Assembly (NCBI GenBank): GCA_949987705.1
Contig: OX465286.1
Location: forward strand, 17,621,676-17,685,675
DNA length: 64,000 bases
Direction of reading: 5' to 3'
From: Thereva unica
Lineage: Eukaryota; Arthropoda; Insecta; Diptera; Therevidae
Both the position numbers and the translations under genes were made by a program. Shown here piece after piece: positions 45,640-56,594 of the stretch. Under the pieces are notes generated by a model. The model did not search any database. It worked only from the letters and a program-made list of their open reading frames with translations, and was not told the origin of the DNA. Every line of letters begins with the position of its first letter. Within the stretch, counting starts at the first letter, position 1.

Positions 45640-47400
45640 AAAAAAGTAAAACAAAAAAAAGGATCCTTTTACTTTCAGGATAAGTATAGTGGTTGTATCT
45701 TTAAATTTCGTTTGGAAATACCCTTCCTCTTCCTGTTTTGTGTGTGTGTGTATGTATTTATGTAATTGTGCTCATATATTGTATATACAAGGCGATCCGC
45801 GGATGATTTCAGTTAAAACACTGTGGTAAATTCTAAATTAGGACATTTTGGGACACAGTTTTTTTTTGAAGAAGAAATAATATTCTGTCCCTTTTTTGTC
45901 CCTTTTTATTTTTGTTGTTGTTGTTGTTGTTGTTTTTTTATAGATATTTATAGGATTATATATATATTTGTGTTTAACTACAAGAAACTAGCATGCTACT
46001 GTGCCATTTACGATGGTGACCACCCTTGTTATTAGTTGCCCTTTGGTTCGTTATCAATTTTTTTTGTGTGTGGTGATTGTGTTGTGTACTACACAGTTCA
46101 GGATATAAATTCCTGTGTATATATATGTATCTTTAATCCTATACCCCCTATCAGCCCCCATTCGAACAAAAAAATGTTGGGGGGGGTGGGGGGAGGGGTG
46201 GTTGGTTATTTTTTTTTGTTCACCTCTCTATGTTTTTTTTTAATTTCCTATTTTTCGTTTTGTTAGGGAAGGAGGGGGGGGGGGATTATAACACAGCGAA
46301 CAAAAAGGCTGTAGTAGTTTTTTTTTCGTGGGGTGGGGAGAAGGGGAAAAGGGTTCGCGTGCTTAAATCTTATCGAGGAGCTGCCATTGGAAGTGACCAT
46401 CATTAAAATAGTAACAGTGGTCAGGAATTAAGAAGTAGCCACGCAATGTCGAAATATTTGACATGGTTTTACGACAAATGGTTTGCACATGAATAAATTA
46501 CAAACGGAGGGGGTATATGTTAAATTGTAGAGAAAGAGACAGAGAGTGTGTTGGTGGTTTGGTTTTGGGGATTTGGGGTTGGCTTGCTGCAAAAGGAAAC
46601 AGAGCAGCAAAAAGGGGTTGTTGTATTTTTTTTGTTATTGTTGTTGTTGCTGTATGTGCTGTGGGCTACTCTCTGGATAGCGTGAAAATAAATATTTTCT
46701 GTGGTCCTTAATATTATTTTTTTTACTTTTCTATTTTTGTTTTTTTTTTTTTTTTGCTGTATATAAATTATTTTTCCGTTGATATAAATTAAAAGTGACA
46801 TTTATTACGATTTAACAGATATGGGAGAGAGAGAGAGAATGTTAATTACGAAGAATTTAGTATGTTATTTAAAGCTGTTTTCTTAAATTAAAACATATTA
46901 ATTAAAATATGTATATTTACGTGTGTCCTGTGCTTTAGACCAACACAAAAAAATGGTGATTTTGGGGACTTTTTTAAAAAATATTTATTCTTGTGTTCAT
47001 ATAGTCTGTCCTTCAAGGATTTATAACAACAACAGCAGCAACAAAACAACAGAGAATCAGTTCAATTTGTTACACAGGTGAATGAACTAGAGGTGAAAGC
47101 CTTCATTAATGTATCAAGGAGTGGTTAGGACTATGTTTTTGTTGTTGTTGTTGCTATATCGATTTCGGTTTTTATTCAAATTCTATTTTTAGAGGTATAC
47201 CAACTCCATCACAGCGTTTAGTTCCATTTTTTTATTATTATATATGAAAATGATTAATAGGATTTTACTGGGGGCGCGATATTGCACAAAGATTGAAATA
47301 ACTTGATTATTATTATTATAATTTTTTTTTTTTTAGAGTAAAGTAGAAAGAAAAAACAAGACCGTTGTTAGTGGCTACACACGAACAATACATAGAAACC
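45640..47400. other. No gene recognised; low-complexity DNA
   Basis: TTGTTGTTG runs near 45915, 46640 and 47140, poly-G near 46180 and 46275, AACAACAACAGCAGCAACAA near 47025, (GA)n near 46825. No credible coding region. Confidence 0.5.
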
Positions 47401-47405
47401 CCATC

Positions 47406-47882
47406 TAACTTCCCAGCGGGAAATGGAGTGCTCCAATAGCTATCTTTGAGCACTCCAAAAGAAGCTTACAGCGCTCCCGTTCCCGTACCAGTTCCATATG
47501 TAATTTTTAACATTGCAAGGGAGCATACGTTTTTATGCTCTCTCAAAAGCTAGTTCTAGGAGCACTATAAAAAAGCTTTCGAAGAGCTTTCGTATCGAAG
47601 AGCTTTTATTTTGTTTATCTTTTTGCAATTGCCTTTTTTCTTCCAAGCCCGAGAGGGGCTTTACCAAAGCAGTCCCCCAACTAAATTCTATCCACTTCCA
47701 AAGCTGCTTGTCCTCCGTATCGAACGAGAGCCGGGCTATTGAGTATGCTAATGTCACATTTTATGTGCATGAAGATAATTGCCCGTTTTCTTTTTTTTTT
47801 ATATAAAATTTATGAAAACTCCAGGAAAGCTCCCTTGAGAGTGCTCCCTGTGCATCGCTCCCAATTTTTCCCACTGGGTTCT
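47406..47882. mobile_element. Candidate inverted-repeat element with CCCAGCGGGAAA ends
   Basis: The left end TTCCCAGCGGGAAATGGAGTG and the right end (inverted) AACCCAGTGGGAAAAATTGG share a short palindromic end, and GAGTGCTCC recurs near both. The interior carries GCTCTC and AAAGCTTTCG words. Inverted match is short and no duplication is certain. Confidence 0.4.
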
Positions 47883-47889
47883 TTTATTC

Positions 47890-48020
47890 TATTCTACCTT
47901 TCAAATTAAGCTTACTACTACTACTAGACATTGTACGATAACCTGAGAACGACATGACAGACATGATAGTACAACGGATGATTCCTAAGTTTGATTTTGT
48001 TTTACACAAAAAAAGATTTC
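47890..48020 (+). repeat. Solo LINE 3' untranslated end
   Basis: AAGCTTACTACTACTACTAG, then ACATTGTACG, GAACGACATGACAGACATG and ATAGTACAAC, ending in CCTAAGTTTG and an A-rich tail. This is the same 3' end as the plus-strand LINE at 59.1-59.2 kb. It is a severely 5'-truncated insertion of that family. Confidence 0.75.
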
Positions 48021-48076
48021 GGTGACGAGGTCAATGTCTCTAGGTATTAATCGCTAACAGTCGGCCTTTAACGGAG

Positions 48077-48300
48077 TTAATTCTCTTCTTGGTCCATAAA
48101 CATCAACGAGGATAATGCTGCGTCATAATTTTTTTCAAAATTTTGTGATGAAGTCAACTTCTTTGGGTATTCATCGATAAAAATCGCCAGAACGAAGTGA
48201 TATCCCGTTGTTGGTAGCCTCTTAGGCCCGAATTCACCTACCTGGATAGTAAATATCGCGAAATAGTATCGCGGATAAAGTTTGTACCAGTTCGACACCT
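48077..48300 (-). pseudogene. Possible LTR-retroelement integrase core fragment
   Basis: The minus-strand peptide includes VGEFGPKRLPTTGYHFVLAI followed by FIDEYPKKL. This recalls the integrase core (D-x-x-GPLP-T--GY-FVLAI-DEYSK), with the first catalytic Asp replaced. Preceding sequence on the same strand encodes SCVSC, a possible zinc pair. The match is short, and the family (gypsy or another LTR group) is not certain. Confidence 0.4.
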
Positions 48301-49435
48301 GCTAAGCCACAAGATACACAGCTACCAAAACGTGTGCATTCACTCAACAAGAATTTCACTACGCTAAAATTCGGTGAGGGCCCTTCCTGTAGTTCTATAT
48401 TCTAAGGGCATTTCCGCGGGTCAGTGATACTTGGCTGTATGCCGCAGCATTCGCCGATTCGCAAGTTTTGCTGGCCTGTGGCGGCTAAATATTCGAGGGA
48501 CTACTATGCTACTTTCTGGCGTTCGCATATCCGCGTACAAGTTTTTGTGTAGGATTAAGTCATATCTTAAGTCCTCCATTCACACACAAGTCGACAGCAG
48601 GCTGTATCTGATAGTTTTCGCCAACGATCACCACACACTCACACTAATTGTGGCCTGTGTGGCTATTTATCGTCAGTTCGTGCCTGAAGATTTGAACTTC
48701 TATTCAGTCTCAATCTGTGAATTTACAGCAAGAATTCAAGCCGTATCAACTCAGAACGGAAAAAGTATGGCACGAGCTAGGCGTGAAAACAAACCACACT
48801 TGCGTTCGCGCCTGTTCGCGGGTGTTAACGGCATGAGTCTAGAGCCGGCTTGAAGTTTTCATTGAGTCCATGAACATTTCAGTCGGTGGATACCTGAAGT
48901 ACTCATTCCTCAGTCAGACTAAGTAATGTGTGGCCTAAAACGGGCCCCACCTGCTAATCTGACCTAAAAGACCACGGGCTGCCGGCGGCCTGTAAGTGAA
49001 TGAAGGTCTTTGCTGGAGAAACATGTTTTACTTAATTTGACCCAGTTTTCTTGCAATTTCTTTAGGAAAACAAATAACGTAATTTTTGCCGAGACCCCCT
49101 TCTCCCCCATATGAGATTGGGTGAGATTCGGCTCGACCCCCCCCCCCCTTACCTAATTAATGGACGACTCGTAATTCTTTATCCTACAAGAGACTATGTA
49201 TGAATGTTTATCCTGGTCTTTTAAGATTTGTAGGGCAAAAGGCTTCATTCCAACGGCGCTCATTTCGCAAGTAGGGACCGTAACCGGCTGGTTGTCGGCT
49301 CGATGGTAGTGACACCTCGTTCATTCCTGAATTGAGGATGAGGGCATTGTCGTCATCCTCGTCCGATTCGTTGGGGTCGTCCAATTCTAGGCTCAGATGG
49401 TACCATGGCTTTAGTTAATCTTTGGTGTACACAGA
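48301..49435. other. Unassigned segment
   Basis: A 140-codon open frame at 48431-48853 begins MAVCRSIRRFASFAGLWRLN and has no recognisable motif. Given retroelement fragments on both sides, it is probably relic or chance. Confidence 0.3.
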
Positions 49436-49439
49436 TGAG

Positions 49440-49740
49440 AATCAGCGTCTTCTTGAGGTAGATTCGAGGTCCTCGGTGACGATGACATTTCACAAGACCT
49501 TAGAGATGATGAAGGGTCCTCGGGCATTTTGGGTCCATCTTGTGAGATTCGCCTGTTGGGTAAGGACCAGCTTCAATGACGACTAAGTTACCCTCAGAGT
49601 AGGTAACCGATGCCTTGTGGCGGGCGTCGAATCTCCTTTTCCACTTTTCGCGTTCTCGGTTTATTCGGGCGGCGGCTTCATCTCTGCGTTTCCTCATGTC
49701 GATTGGGCTGGCGGTGTCTTCCTCGTAGTGTGGTCATGAG
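49440..49740 (-). pseudogene. Ty3/gypsy integrase C-terminal fragment
   Basis: The minus strand encodes RDEAAARINREREKWKRRFD, then ARHKASVTYSEGNLVVIEAG, then PYPTGESHKMDPK. This is the end of gypsy integrases: a basic helix with W-K-R-R-F-D, then the strand V-Y--GD-V-----, then K-DPK--GP. After the stop the expected GPF-I-KVL reading continues in another frame toward 49440. It abuts the jockey-like LINE on the high-coordinate side. Confidence 0.8.
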
Positions 49741-49819
49741 CGAAACGGGTGGCTGCAGATCTAAATCATCATTAAATGCCAGTCAAAGACGCTGACGGCA
49801 AGAAGAGTCGAAGGAAATA

Positions 49820-50800
49820 TATACCAGCGAGCCGTAAAGGAAATGAGGAAAACAAGAGATTTAATAAGTTTGGCTCGAATAGGCTAGGATAACAGATTGC
49901 CATGTAGCCATAGTTTACAAAGTGTGCCATAGATCTTAGAGAGCAGCAATGAGACATGATTGCAGCAGGAGAGTTTGGAATTGACAACAATACCCAGGTT
50001 TTTGGCACAGTCAACGATTGGAAGGGGAACATTATTAAGTAAAAGAGGTGAGAAAATATCCGGGGACAGTGAGCGACGACTAAGAAAAAGTACTTACGAT
50101 TTAATTGGATTTAACTTAAGGAAATTACTAGAACGCCATTCGTTTATTCGAGACAAGGTGCTATTGAGTTCAGACACACAATTTTCAATTAGATTAGTAG
50201 GACAAGAGGTATATAGCTGCAGATCATCAGCATATAAATGAAAAGAGCAGCGACGAATAACAGAGGGAAGATCATTAATACAGAGGGAGAACAGCAAAGG
50301 ACCAAGAACCGAACCCTGAGGCACACCTGCAGGAACACTTAGGAAAGAGGAAATAACATTATTATGCCGAACACACTGAAATCTATTAGAGAGAAGAGAA
50401 GAGAAAAGACGAACAGAAGAAGAGGAAAAGTAATACCGTTGACTAAGTTTATAGAGCAGATGCGAGTGAACTACAGAGTCGAATGCTTTGGAAAAGTCAA
50501 GAAGAACTAGTATTGCTATATCACCTCGGTCAAGGGCGAAACGAAGATCAGTTGTAACCTTCAATATAGTAGTTTGGCAACTGTGAGATTTGCGGAAGCC
50601 AGATTGGAGTTTAGAAAGGAAATTATAAGAATCAAGACTTGAGTAGATACAATTTTCTCAAAAACTTTAGCGAGAAAGGGTAGAATACTAATAGGGCGAA
50701 AGTCTGACAGATTAACGGGGGAGGTCTTTTTAGGAATGGGAGTAACTATGGCTTTTTTCCAAACTAAAGGTACTTGGGAGGTTGTCAATAGTTAACAATA
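49820..50800 (-). pseudogene. Non-LTR retrotransposon reverse transcriptase, partly intact
   Basis: From high to low coordinates the minus strand encodes VPLVWKKAIVTPIPKK, then SDFRPISILPFLAKVFEKIV. After a frame change an uninterrupted 156-codon frame (50094-50564) follows: VLLDFSKAFDSVVHSHLL (first Asp), SVPAGVPQGSVLGPLLFSL, FHLYADDLQLYTS (intact YADD, second and third Asp) and RINEWRSSNFLKLNPIKS. Below 50094 a thumb segment with CAKNLGIVVNSKL is readable. The palm core is undamaged, but the 5' part and C-terminus are missing or shifted. A jockey/CR1-group LINE; finer placement needs a tree. Different family from the neighbours at 51, 57 and 60 kb. Confidence 0.85.
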
Positions 50801-50929
50801 TGCGTGATGGCATCAACGATTAAAGGGGAGAGAATCTTAAGAAAGCGAGGAGAAATACCATCATAACCAACGCTATTTGGACGAAATGGAATGCAATAGA
50901 TTAGTCATTTTTTTGTGATACGATGAAGC

Positions 50930-52393
50930 TTAGGAGTCACCCTTTGTACTACTAGTCCGTCATGTCGTTCGAGTCATGGTGCAATGAGTAGTAGTAAGCT
51001 TGATGTGAAGGATAGAATAGAAAGGATAGGTTAGGGGTTTGGATGGTGCATGAGACACCTACTCATGCACCATCCAGACTCCTAACCTGAACCTTGCTTT
51101 TGAGCTCAGAAATGATATATGAGCTCGGAAACACCGACTGCGGAGGACAGTTCCACAGTAGAGTTGTTCTATTTATAAATGAACTACTAAATCGTAATGT
51201 GCGCGAAGAGGAGGGCTGTAGTGTGTGTAGATGAGCCGAATTGGCTAGTCTTGTGTTCCGGGAAAAAAGTGCCGTGTAGGCAGGAGGTTCTTTATTTCAG
51301 TACAGCAATCACTGTAATAATAGCGATAAAACTTGATGAGTGCAGCTACATTCCTACGGTGGCTTAAAGGCTCGATGGAGGAGCAAAGAGTGCTATCGCT
51401 AATGAGTTTGATGGCGCGGTTTCGCACCTTGTCCAGCCAAGCCAAGGTGGTTTTAGAAGCGCCCGCTCAGATGTACGAGCGGCATTCAAGGTGGGGTCGA
51501 ATGTAGGACTTGTAGATTGTGGCTAGAGCAGCTGACTGAAGGAGGAACTTGCATCTCTTAAGGAATCCGAGGCATTGATACGCTTGTTTGGCGATTTGGA
51601 AAATGTGACCATTCCATTGCATATCATTGGATAGAGTCATTCCCAGGATGTTAAGAGATGGGTCAGGTGTTAGGTAAGCCTTGTCAGTAGGTACTCAGAC
51701 GGTTGACGATGGGAACTAGGTCAAGGTCGGTTTCAAGGTCATTCACCTGTAATTATGTCAATTGGCTGACAGGTGAATTACCTTGAAATTGACCTTGACC
51801 TAGTTCCCATCGTCAACCGTCTGAGTACCTACTCTTGTCCACTAAAATAGAGGGAAAGTCGGTACAGGTTTTGGTGGAGCTAAGGCAGTACTTTGTTTTT
51901 GATGCGTTAAATTCGACCCGATTCTTGCGGCCCCAGTCAAGATGTCCGCGTTAAGAGAACTAGACATGAGTTCGCGGTCTAAGAGACAAGGTCTGGCACT
52001 TTCTTGTCTAACGTTGGCGTAAGAGTAACGCAGAGTACTGTCATCGGCGAAACTGTGGAGTGGGTTGGAGGGGATTGAGAGCAGATCGTTAATGAATATT
52101 AAAAAGAAAGCAGGTGAGAGGATCGATCCTTGGGGAACGCCGGCCAAGATGGAGTATGGGTTGGATTCAACGCCGTCCAATACTACCTTGATTGAACGGC
52201 CAGAAAGAAAGCTCTCAATACAGTTCATAAGAACTGAGTCGATAGCAATAGCTTGGAGTTTGAGACAGCAGAGCGGGATGCCATACTTTGTCAAAAGCTT
52301 TGGAAATGTCTAGAGCAACCAGACCGGACTCACCGGAACTATGGATGCTTTGGTGTAGATGCTCGGTCAAACACACAAGAAGGTCGCCAGTAG
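50930..52393 (-). pseudogene. LINE family A, copy 2 (5'-truncated)
   Basis: Minus-strand coding runs from GDLLVCLTEH (52.39 kb) through ALDISKAFD, LSGRSIKVVLDGVESNP, AGVPQGSILSPAFFLIFIND and HSFADDSTLRYSYANV (51.84-52.29 kb). It continues to WLDKVRNRAIKL and LSHRRNVAALIKFYRYYYSD (51.25-51.45 kb). The 3' untranslated motif lies at about 50935-51000. Frameshifts separate the parts, and the stretch after FADD is shortened. A 148-bp palindrome is inserted at 51686-51833. The 5' end is cut at 52393 next to part of a hAT MITE. Closest relative in the window is the copy at 56.6-59.2 kb. Confidence 0.9.
51686..51833. mobile_element. 148-bp palindromic MITE with 6-bp target duplication
   Basis: Two 65-bp arms beginning AGTAGGTACTCAGACGG are inverted copies with three mismatches around an 18-bp loop. 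CTTGTC lies on both sides (51680-51685 and 51834-51839). It interrupts the LINE copy, so it is younger than that LINE. No coding capacity; family not recognised. Confidence 0.9.
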
Positions 52394-52430
52394 TCTTGTT
52401 TTGTTCTTGCGTTTGCTTACCATTACACAG
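52393..52430. repeat. Partial end of the hAT-type MITE family of 38.9 kb
   Basis: TCTTGTTTTGTTCTTGCGTT followed by TGCTTACCAT resembles the right end of the MITE at 38882-39040 (CATGTTCTTGCGTTTGCTCA). The left end is absent. It marks the truncation point of the adjoining LINE. Confidence 0.5.
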
Positions 52431-53380
52431 GACATTCTTAAATTTTCATAGGTTCATGCAAATATAGCATACAATAGTACATAAAAGACAGCAGCTACAC
52501 GGTGCCCAATACAGGACGCTCTCCTAGACGTAGAATTCTTGCTCTATTTTATATAATCGTGTCCTACGTAAAAATATTTCTGAAATTCAGCTTTATGAAA
52601 TTCGTTTCGTTTGCAAATATTTCCACCTATTTATCATTTATTAGGGCTGATGAAAATTTTTACAAATATAAAAATCCATTCAAAAGTTTCTTTTTTTTTA
52701 ATTAGTAACTCTTTTGTGCTACTGTATATATATTAATTAAAAAAAAACAAATTTTTAATAATCCAGATACAGACAAATATATTCATAAAGTTTTTTCACG
52801 CAAAACAAGTAACAATGAACGTCCTGTGAATGAGAACTATTCCCAAAAAAATAAAAAAAATGTTTGATCTTGTTTTGATGAATGGAATATTTATGTGTGT
52901 GTGTTTGTGAATTTTTATTTACTGCAAATATTTTTGCCCAGCTTTAATGAATTCTGCATGAAATTGCACAAAAATTTGTATGTCATGTCCTGTTGCATCT
53001 GATGTTAATTACTTATATTATTGCTTTTGCATTTTGGGGAGGGGGGGGGGGGGTATTTTTGTTGACCCCAAATATTCCTGCTGTTTTTGGCCAAAAATTA
53101 CATTTTACCTTCCGCTGCTGCATACTAGCAGCATTCTCGGGGGCGACATACCGATGTGAATTTTATTTATTTTTTGTTACAATTGCATATTTTCGGATTT
53201 TGTTTCTTTTTTGTTGTTTGTGGGGGTGGAGGGAGATTTTTGTGTAAAAGTCAAATTTTATTAATTGACTATTTAATTATGAGAATTTATATTTGATTTA
53301 CAGGAATGCATACTAACCGAAAAACAAAACTAAAAAAAAAAATAGATACATGATAATAAATGGAATGAAAAATGCAGCAA
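52431..53380. other. No gene recognised
   Basis: AT-rich, with a poly-G run at about 53040-53053. No credible coding region. Confidence 0.5.
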
Positions 53381-53381
53381 A

Positions 53382-54230
53382 ATGTTAACAAAAAGAAATT
53401 TTTGGTATATTGGTATTTGGACGCGCATTTTTGTGCGGTCCGCATATTTTGTAAATTATGATTTTTTTTTATTTTACAGATATTTATCATCGGAAGGTAA
53501 ATTCAATTTGTTGCTTTTTTTTTTTGTTATGGAGATATCTAGAGTAACCCCAAGTCTATTTTACTCAAGCCAGGATTTAAATTGCTGCGGCAATTTTAAT
53601 ACTGTTGCTGCTGACCTTGCCTTGCTGCCAAGAAGACCACAGACATTTACTTTGCTTTGGTTTACATTTACAGCAATCATATTTTCAATCATTTTGCTGC
53701 AGGCTGTGAAAGCTTTTTTGTTTCATATTGCTGCGTATGCTGTTGCTTACGAATGCTGGAGAATGCTGTTCCGGCTGCGAATGCTTTACATACATAATAT
53801 ACAAAAAGTTTCCATCCCTCTAAACAAAAGCAGTATTTTACTATATAAAGTTGACCCTGAAAAAAAAGCTGAAGGAAGCAAAGTATTTCACAGGCTTTGG
53901 AGAGGAAAGCTTTTAAAAACTGTAAGCAAGCAGAAAGCTTTTCACAGCAAAGTATTTAAAAGCCGAAGCATTTGCAGCCGCGGACCAGTATGCTGCTGAA
54001 AGTAATTTGAAAGCAACAGCATTCGCAGCAATTTTGAACAAAAAAGCTTTCACAGTCATCAGCAAAGTAAGCTTAAAAATATGTATGTGCTTTGCTTTAT
54101 GTTTACTTTGCTTTCAAACCCTGTCTAAAGCGATGTATGCTTTGATTTATATAAGACATCACTTAATAAGTTCGAAGGATAAAGGCACAGAGGCCCTTGT
54201 GCTGAAAGTCATGTGACGTGACAAGTCGTT
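53382..54230 (+). repeat. Region dense in AAAGCTTT / GCAAAG / TGCTGC words
   Basis: From about 53540 to 54140 the words GCTTTG, GCTTTC, AAAGCTTTT, CTGCTG and GCAAAGTA recur in both directions. A 205-codon plus-strand frame (53382-53999) is open throughout, and a 69-codon one follows, but their composition (Phe, Leu, Lys, Ser) follows the word repeats and I see no domain. More likely a repeat-derived region than a gene. It ends next to the hAT element. Confidence 0.35.
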
Positions 54231-54252
54231 TGAGTTTGAAGAACATGGCATT

Positions 54253-56166
54253 TAGGGTACGCAATCCCGGAAGTTTTTCCCAATCCCAGGATTGCGGGAT
54301 TTATTTTCATCAATCCCGGGACCCCAGGATACCCCGGGGACTATGCCTGTTGCCGAAAATTTAATTTTTTCGCCATCGAAATCGCCATTTGCAATTGGTC
54401 TTCCATTGAAATTGATTCTAATTCAGTTCCAGATGGGTTAGTTATCTTAGCGCTCTCATCTTGATCAGGATTTATAACTGACACTCTTTTCAGAAGATTA
54501 TGTAGACCCTTACGTATCGCAGGTGTCGATGGTATTTTAAAAAGCTCATCATCTTCCGGAATACAAGGGTTGTGGAGATATTACAAGATTCCAGAGAGTT
54601 CTGTGCAAACACGTTGACGTATACGGAATCTGAATGATGCGGCTACTGCTACTTTGCGCATATTGGAGTTCTCATGCAATTTAATTTCTGCATCAAAAAC
54701 TGTAATGCTAATTTTGTGGTCAAAAAAATTAGAATCTTTACGGCATAATACGTCGACAGTCAACTTGACGGGCTTCAACAATGAAATGAGATCAGTGATG
54801 CAGATGAAATCTTGTTCTAGCAAAATGTCCGTGGATTGAAAGTCTAATAGGCATTTATGAACAGCAGTCAGGAGACAAAATCGTTCCAATATCATAAATA
54901 GAATATTCCACCTTGCTCTGCAAGAAGAAGAGTCAGCTCTTTCCCTTGTTCTTCCCGAATGTACTTTTGTAGTGAATAATTTTTAACTGGTAATAGTTTA
55001 AACATATTAACAATCTTCCCAACTTCTTCAATAGTAAAAGATATATTGTCTGAGAGATCTACATGAGTTTCCTCTTCAACACACAGCAATTCCACTTCCA
55101 CAGTCTTGTCGATGTTGACTTGGGAAATCTTCTTCATAATATTCATCGTCTGATTTCCGTAAGTTCTCGGCTTCTGCTTCTAAGCAATCATCGACCTCCT
55201 GATTTTCGTGAAGTTTTCTCTTATATAACACGTCCAAAACTCCTAGCTGTATTCTATGAGCAAGGCAAATTGTGCCGCAGCAATAATTTTTTCAAGTTTT
55301 GCCAATATGCTAGCGCCATCTGTGGAGAAGCACACGTTGTCGCCAGTGAGATACAAATGATATCCCTTCAGCAGGCATGGATCCAGAAACACGCACAAGG
55401 CCCAAATTCCAAAATTTGGATTCATTTCCATGAATATTGACGTTCATGTATCGAAGATGCTGAGCTTCCGTCCTTGCTTTTTGCCTCCTTCAATTTTTTT
55501 CACAGTACTCGATCGGATTGCCTTAGCATATTCTATAGTCATTTTGCCGGAGCCATGCTCTGACTTCGGTAAATCGAACCCTTTCGCTTTTAGTGCATCT
55601 CTTAGATCATCGGAAGTCATGAATATTGCAAATGGACGTCCATCTCGTGCCACTAGTCGGGAAACCGTTGCTGTAAGAAAATTTAAAAATTCTGTTTGGA
55701 TGTTGAAGCAGAGTCATCCTTCCTCCCTATGTCAATACTGTGTATTGCTTTCAGGTGTGCATGAAGCCCTTTTGTGGATTCACATGTGGTCTTTATTTTG
55801 TTTGGGCATCGTTTACACCTCGCCGATGCGGTGCCCTCTATTTTATCGAAAAATTGCCACACTTCCGCTTTCATTAGCGATGACAGATTAGATCGTATAT
55901 AAAATTAAAGCTACTCGACCTTGCGCTCCACTCCACTACATGTCGCCAATGAGACGGACAGATTTAAAGCGCAGGATAACGGTGGGTAACAGTATGTATT
56001 GGACCGTAGCTAGGAAGAAAAGGAAAGTAGGAAAATACTTTTTTCGAAAAAGCAAATGAAAAACGAATCAAAGCTTTACACCCATTGGATGATTCGCATG
56101 CCACCTCGGTTGAATTCGGCAAAAGCAGAGAAGCCGGGATACCGGATCCTGGGATTGCGATCCCTA
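54253..56166 (-). mobile_element. hAT transposon with decayed BED-finger transposase, exact 8-bp target duplication
   Basis: The ends TAGGGTACGCAATCCC and, inverted, TAGGGATCGCAATCCC differ at two bases. ATGGCATT flanks both ends (54245-54252, 56167-56174), the 8-bp duplication of hAT elements. The transposase is on the minus strand in frame-shifted pieces: a BED zinc finger (KAEVWQFFDKIEGTASARCK with CPNK and LHAHLKAIH, 55683-55874), a PFAIFMTSDDLRDALKAKGF segment (55444-55653), CFSTDGASILAKL (catalytic-core region), VKNYSLQKYIREEQGKELTL (54892-55146), and LLKPVKLTVDVLCRKDSNFF (54581-54895). A C-terminal piece IPEDDELFKIPSTPAIRKG follows, but no C-terminal dimerisation block is seen. Several stops make it inactive; ends remain recognisable. 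Confidence 0.92.
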
Positions 56167-56467
56167 ATGGCATTTCATTTTTTTTCATCATATTACACAT
56201 CTTAACACTTTCAATACCATGGGGGTCACCGGTTACCGGTACTGAGTTTGTTCGTAGCGTCGTGGGGGTCACCGACGAAGCCAAGATTACTAGAAACACC
56301 AAATTCGAATAAATGTTTAATGATGTTAAATTTTTCAATTTATCATGGCTACTGAAATGGTGTAAACAAACTAATACAATATAGGGCAAACACAAATAGT
56401 TTTATTTATACCGGCTGCGCAGCAAAAGTCCGGCAATAGTCTCTAATATGTTTATTGAATTAATTTT

Positions 56468-56516
56468 AATGACATTTTTATTACCCTTTTATTACCTCTT
56501 TTATTACCAGCTTTCG
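56468..56516 (+). repeat. TTATTACC-rich dispersed repeat, locus 3
   Basis: GACATTTTTATTACCCTTTT then ATTACCTCTTTTATTACC; same strand and wording as the locus at 62.59 kb. Confidence 0.55.
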
Positions 56517-56594
56517 TAAAAATCAGGTTTTGTAAAGAAATATTAGATTTTTTTATATAAAAAAGAAAGAAATTTCAATTAATTATAAAATCCA

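Noticed and set aside
53382..53999. 205-codon open frame as a membrane protein
   Set aside because: Hydrophobic stretches come from T-rich DNA, and the second half follows AAAGCTTT/GCAAAG word repeats. No family resemblance seen.
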